Below, piece by piece: positions 61,605-64,000 of a stretch of DNA of 64,000 nucleotides (positions within the stretch are counted from its first letter, which is position 1; every line of letters starts with the position of its first letter). The stretch comes from M30B80 sp965656935 (GTDB taxonomy: Bacteria; Pseudomonadota; Alphaproteobacteria; Rhodobacterales; Rhodobacteraceae). The translations under genes and the position numbers were made by a program. The stretch spans positions 186,001 through 250,000 of the forward strand of contig CBFHMG010000002.1 of NCBI GenBank assembly GCA_965656935.1, in the 5' to 3' direction. The notes beneath the pieces were generated by a model. The model was not told the origin of the DNA. It searched no databases and was given only the letters and a program-made list of their open reading frames with translations.

Positions 61605-61760
61605 TTACATGCCGGCTGCTGCCGCCGCCTCAAACCAGTTGAGACCCGAGCTCAGAACCACCAGGTGGATCATCGCTGCAAGCAAGAAGAGGAAAACGCC
61701 CTGAGCCACGAAAACGCGGCGCGGATCAAAGATCAGCCAGATTTTATAAAACTTGGACAT
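61605..61760 (-). CDS. pufA: LH1 antenna alpha polypeptide
   Basis: 51 residues: MSKFYKIWLIFDPRRVFVAQ, then a single helix with AAMIHLVVLSS; the His is the bacteriochlorophyll ligand. Ends NWFEAAAAAGM. Matches LH1-alpha (PufA). GAGGGGAAACAAGAT precedes the ATG. Follows pufB by 13 bases. Confidence 0.97.
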   Translation of the reverse strand: MSKFYKIWLIFDPRRVFVAQGVFLFLLAAMIHLVVLSSGLNWFEAAAAAGM

Positions 61761-61773
61761 ATCTTGTTTCCCC

Positions 61774-61923
61774 TCAGAACCACGGACGCCAGATGTACGT
61801 GGCAATATGAGCGAGCAGGGCAATGCCTGCGAAGAGCCAAAGGCCACTCATATAGACCGCGTGCAGCTCTTGCGCCTGCTCGTCGGTAAGACCCGTGAAG
61901 GACAGGTCGGTGTTATCAGCCAT
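61774..61923 (-). CDS. pufB: LH1 antenna beta polypeptide
   Basis: 49 residues, read directly from the reverse strand: MADNTDLSFTGLTDEQAQEL, then HAVYMSGLWLFAGIALLAH, then IATYIWRPWF and TGA. Family marks are the His in LLAHIATYIWRPWF and the outer HAVY. It forms the LH1 ring with PufA. GGAGGAAAGTTA precedes the ATG, a strong ribosome site as expected for an abundant protein. Confidence 0.97.
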   Translation of the reverse strand: MADNTDLSFTGLTDEQAQELHAVYMSGLWLFAGIALLAHIATYIWRPWF

Positions 61924-62002
61924 TAACTTTCCTCCGGAATGTTAGACCGATGCCGCACACCCTGCGGCCGGGCTCCGGCAAGGGTCTCATACCCCGCCGG
62001 CA

Positions 62003-62035
62003 TTCCGCCAACTGCCCTGCTGGACATTTGGCGAA
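62003..62035 (-). other. Bulged hairpin in the pufQ-pufB interval
   Basis: TTCCGCCAA pairs with TTGGCGAA (one bulge), about 80 bases ahead of pufB. It could protect the processed pufBA mRNA 5' end; low certainty. Confidence 0.35.
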
Positions 62036-62109
62036 TTCGGTATCGGCTCCGGTCGTCACGCCGAGGTTTTTATGCGTCTCTTGTTATGCCTCACCTGGGT
62101 CTAATCAGG

Positions 62110-62129
62110 CTCTAACAGCATAGTTAGAG
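62110..62129 (-). other. Hairpin just after pufQ
   Basis: CTCTAAC pairs with GTTAGAG, seven perfect pairs around a six-base loop, four bases after the pufQ stop on the transcript. May mark an RNA processing or stability boundary between pufQ and pufBA. Confidence 0.45.
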
Positions 62130-62133
62130 ACGT

Positions 62134-62352
62134 TTAAGCGGCGAAAATCATCGGTGTGATGATCCGAGCTTGGCTCAACGCGCGCTTAATGGGTCCTTTG
62201 GTGGTCAAGCTTCCCGAACGGATTGCCGCCAGCGCCCAAGTCAGGGTCGCCAATGGCAATGTCGCTAGGAAAATGATCCCAAAGTAGAACATGAACTCCG
62301 TCTTCAGCGGCTTGCGCCGTGTGACGTGGGTATCTGATGTGAAATCAGTCAT
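62134..62352 (-). CDS. pufQ: PufQ, regulator/carrier for bacteriochlorophyll synthesis
   Basis: 72 residues with one membrane helix (FMFYFGIIFLATLPLATLTWALAAI) and a basic, hydrophilic tail ending IITPMIFAA. Size, topology and place directly after bchZ match PufQ, which in Rhodobacter stimulates bacteriochlorophyll synthesis, perhaps as a pigment carrier. The ATG overlaps the bchZ stop by four bases (ATGA) with GAGGGAAGA upstream, so it is coupled to bchZ. Confidence 0.9.
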   Translation of the reverse strand: MTDFTSDTHVTRRKPLKTEFMFYFGIIFLATLPLATLTWALAAIRSGSLTTKGPIKRALSQARIITPMIFAA

Positions 62353-63830
62353 TTCTCTCTTCCCTCGTTCTCCATGGGAAGGTTCGCTGGTGCGAGCTTC
62401 TCCACGGTTTCACGGACAACGCGTTCGGCGCCCTCTTCGAGGGCCGCTTTCTCGGCGGCGTCACGTAAACTCTTGGCTGCCGAAATCCGCGTCAGGATCG
62501 GATGTTCGGCGACGATTCTGTCCAGAAGGGTCTGCGCATCGCTATCCCATGGGAAATCACGGCGGAGCGTGGTGGGCGTGGCCTCGACACTGTCCATTTC
62601 GCTGCCCAAAGGCAGGATGTGGAACAAGGCATCGAACAAGCCGTTGCAGACTTCTTGCATGATATAAGTGGCCCCTGCATATCCCATGAAGGGGGTTCCC
62701 GTTGCACGCCGGATCGCAGCGCCAGGGAAGCTGGCAGGGATGAAATTCGGGCGCGGGCCAAAGCCACCCGACATCTCGGCCAGATACATTTTCTCGTTGA
62801 TCGACCCCATAAGGACCAAAGGCCGCTTGCCATGGATCATGGCGCGCACTTCGTCATTATTGGTCTTTTTGCCAGCGGTCCGCGCGACCGCAAAGGCACA
62901 GGGAAGCCCCATGTCGTTTTCAAGGTAATTGCGAACGCCACGGGCATAAGTCTCATTGGCGACAATGCCGAAACTGGCGGTCGCAAAGAAATCCTGCGTG
63001 ACCGAGCGCCAGAGATCCCAAACAGGTTTGATGGTGGAATGCTTCTCGCGCTGGATGAAGGGCTCGGGATCAAGGCCGAGCATCTCACCCAAGGTCCGAA
63101 GGAATTTCGTGGTTGATTCGATGCCGATCGGCGCTTGCAGATAGGGCTTGCCCAAAACCTCCGACAATCCGCGCCCGAATTCGCGATACATGCAAATATT
63201 CACATCGGCATTCACGAGGTTGCGCATCTCGGCCAGATGGCTGCCAAGCGGCATGACCATGTTCACCTCGGCCCCGATGCCTTCCACCAAGCGGCGGATT
63301 TCATGCAGATCGGAGGGCATATTGAAGGTGCCATACATCGGCCCAAGGATATTGACCCTTGGGGCGGCTCCGTCTTCGCGTTTCTTTTCAGGCGGCATAC
63401 GGCCTTTGGTCATGCCAAATTCCGTGAAAATCCATGTCATCGCACGATCAGCCGCTTCCCATTGATCCTCGTCGATGGTGCGCGGAAGGAAGCGTTGGAT
63501 ATTGGTGCCCATGGGCGTCACACCACCGCCGATCATCTCGGCGATGGAGCCTGTGACAACAACCGCAGGCAGTGCAGGATCAAGCGTTTCCCAAGCACGT
63601 TTCATCGCGCCCTCGGTGCCATCGCGGCCAAGCTCTTCTTCGCCCAAACCTGTGGTTACGATCGGCAATTCATGCGGCGGCAGGGCATCGGTGTAATGCA
63701 GAACAGAGGTCACAGGCAGGTTTTCACAGCCCACGGGGCCATCAATGACAACCTGCAAACCTTTCACAGCGGTAAAGGCGTAAACCGCCCCCCAATATCC
63801 GCCCGCGCGATCATGATCTTGAACAAGCAT
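62349..63830 (-). CDS. bchZ: Chlorophyllide reductase subunit Z
   Basis: 493 residues. Nitrogenase-like catalytic subunit of chlorophyllide a oxidoreductase (BchXYZ), which makes the bacteriochlorin ring B. Includes VIDGPVGCENLPVTSVLHYTDALPPHELPI and VGTGLGEEEL-like start, ATASFGIVANETYARGVRNYL and the C-terminal DUF/PCP_red-type segment (FPWDSDAQTLLDRIVAEHPILTRISAAKSLRDAAE). Start shares one base with the bchY stop (TGATG). Confidence 0.96.
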   Translation of the reverse strand: MLVQDHDRAGGYWGAVYAFTAVKGLQVVIDGPVGCENLPVTSVLHYTDALPPHELPIVTTGLGEEELGRDGTEGAMKRAWETLDPALPAVVVTGSIAEMIGGGVTPMGTNIQRFLPRTIDEDQWEAADRAMTWIFTEFGMTKGRMPPEKKREDGAAPRVNILGPMYGTFNMPSDLHEIRRLVEGIGAEVNMVMPLGSHLAEMRNLVNADVNICMYREFGRGLSEVLGKPYLQAPIGIESTTKFLRTLGEMLGLDPEPFIQREKHSTIKPVWDLWRSVTQDFFATASFGIVANETYARGVRNYLENDMGLPCAFAVARTAGKKTNNDEVRAMIHGKRPLVLMGSINEKMYLAEMSGGFGPRPNFIPASFPGAAIRRATGTPFMGYAGATYIMQEVCNGLFDALFHILPLGSEMDSVEATPTTLRRDFPWDSDAQTLLDRIVAEHPILTRISAAKSLRDAAEKAALEEGAERVVRETVEKLAPANLPMENEGREK

Positions 63831-64000
63831 CAGATCATCTCCTGCGCTTGTGCCGCACGCGCAGCTTTGTCGAGTTTCTTTTGATGCGCGGCACGGTATT
63901 CAGGCCGCTCATTCGGGCTGCCCTCCCAGATACCAGCCGTATCGCCTTCGCCAACACCCTCGAAGAATTCGCGCATGTGATCCATGCGGCCCTTATTCTC
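63830..64000 (-). CDS. bchY: Chlorophyllide reductase subunit Y, C-terminal end (gene leaves window)
   Basis: The last 56 residues are readable on the reverse strand: ENKGRMDHMREFFEGVGEGD, TAGIWEGSPNERPEYRAAHQ, KKLDKAARAAQAQEMI, then TGA at 63830-63832. The GIWEGSPNERPEYRA stretch and position before bchZ identify BchY. The rest, with bchX and bchC, should lie beyond 64000. Confidence 0.9.
   Translation of the reverse strand, partial: ENKGRMDHMREFFEGVGEGDTAGIWEGSPNERPEYRAAHQKKLDKAARAAQAQEMI

Noticed and set aside
1..64000. Mobile elements, CRISPR arrays or genomic islands
   Set aside because: No transposase, integrase, direct-repeat array or composition break was seen; operon overlaps run without interruption.

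Overview
The window is a chromosomal segment of a purple, bacteriochlorophyll a-making alphaproteobacterium, almost certainly of the Rhodobacteraceae (Rhodobacterales). I infer this from the gene order, the protein sequences and the many ATGA/TGATG stop-start overlaps. The genes are tightly packed. I found no tRNA, rRNA, insertion sequence, prophage or CRISPR array.

Positions 1-26300 are mostly housekeeping and metabolism: the 3' part of argG; a 2,4-dienoyl-CoA reductase-like flavoenzyme; two Rhodobacteraceae-type conserved proteins; a lipoprotein; ilvD; a CPBP protease-like membrane protein; accD-folC; zapE; an MFS transporter. Then comes a glutathione/formaldehyde neighbourhood: an alpha/beta hydrolase, an ornithine cyclodeaminase-family protein, a HAD hydrolase, S-formylglutathione hydrolase, an AEC transporter divergent from a TetR regulator, a periplasmic orphan, a GNAT enzyme and S-(hydroxymethyl)glutathione dehydrogenase. 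The rimP-nusA-ylxR-infB operon follows, behind a promoter and a terminator-like leader hairpin.

Positions 26305-64000 are a photosynthesis gene cluster (PGC), still open at the right edge. On the minus strand crtI-crtB-tspO diverges from crtA-bchI-bchD-bchO. A long minus-strand superoperon runs from bchF through bchN-bchB-bchH-bchL-bchM-lhaA-puhA-puhB-puhC-bciE-acsF-puhE-hemA, followed by a cytochrome c2 gene. aerR(ppaA)-ppsR diverges from bchF and is followed by bchG-(bch2-type MFS)-bchP-idi. Converging on idi are bchY-bchZ-pufQ-pufB-pufA-pufL-pufM-pufC and dxs. The genes cover Mg insertion, methylation, oxygen-dependent ring closure (AcsF+BciE), dark protochlorophyllide reduction (BchLNB), chlorin reduction (BchY/Z), phytylation (BchG/BchP), isoprenoid supply (Dxs, Idi), early carotenoid steps plus CrtA, the type-II reaction centre (PuhA, PufLM, tetraheme PufC), LH1 (PufBA), assembly factors and the PpsR/AerR regulatory pair. 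bchC, bchX, crtC/D/E/F and puc are not in the window; the first ones would be expected just beyond 64000.

The DNA signals I can read directly are three pairs of PpsR/CrtJ palindromes (TGT-N12-ACA) in the crtI/crtA, bchF/aerR and ppsR/bchG intervals; strong hairpins at pufA/pufL, pufC/dxs and crtB/tspO; a pair of TetR-type operators; and the rimP leader attenuator candidate. I did not find a convincingly new multi-gene system. The most useful leads are these control elements and a few orphan proteins.
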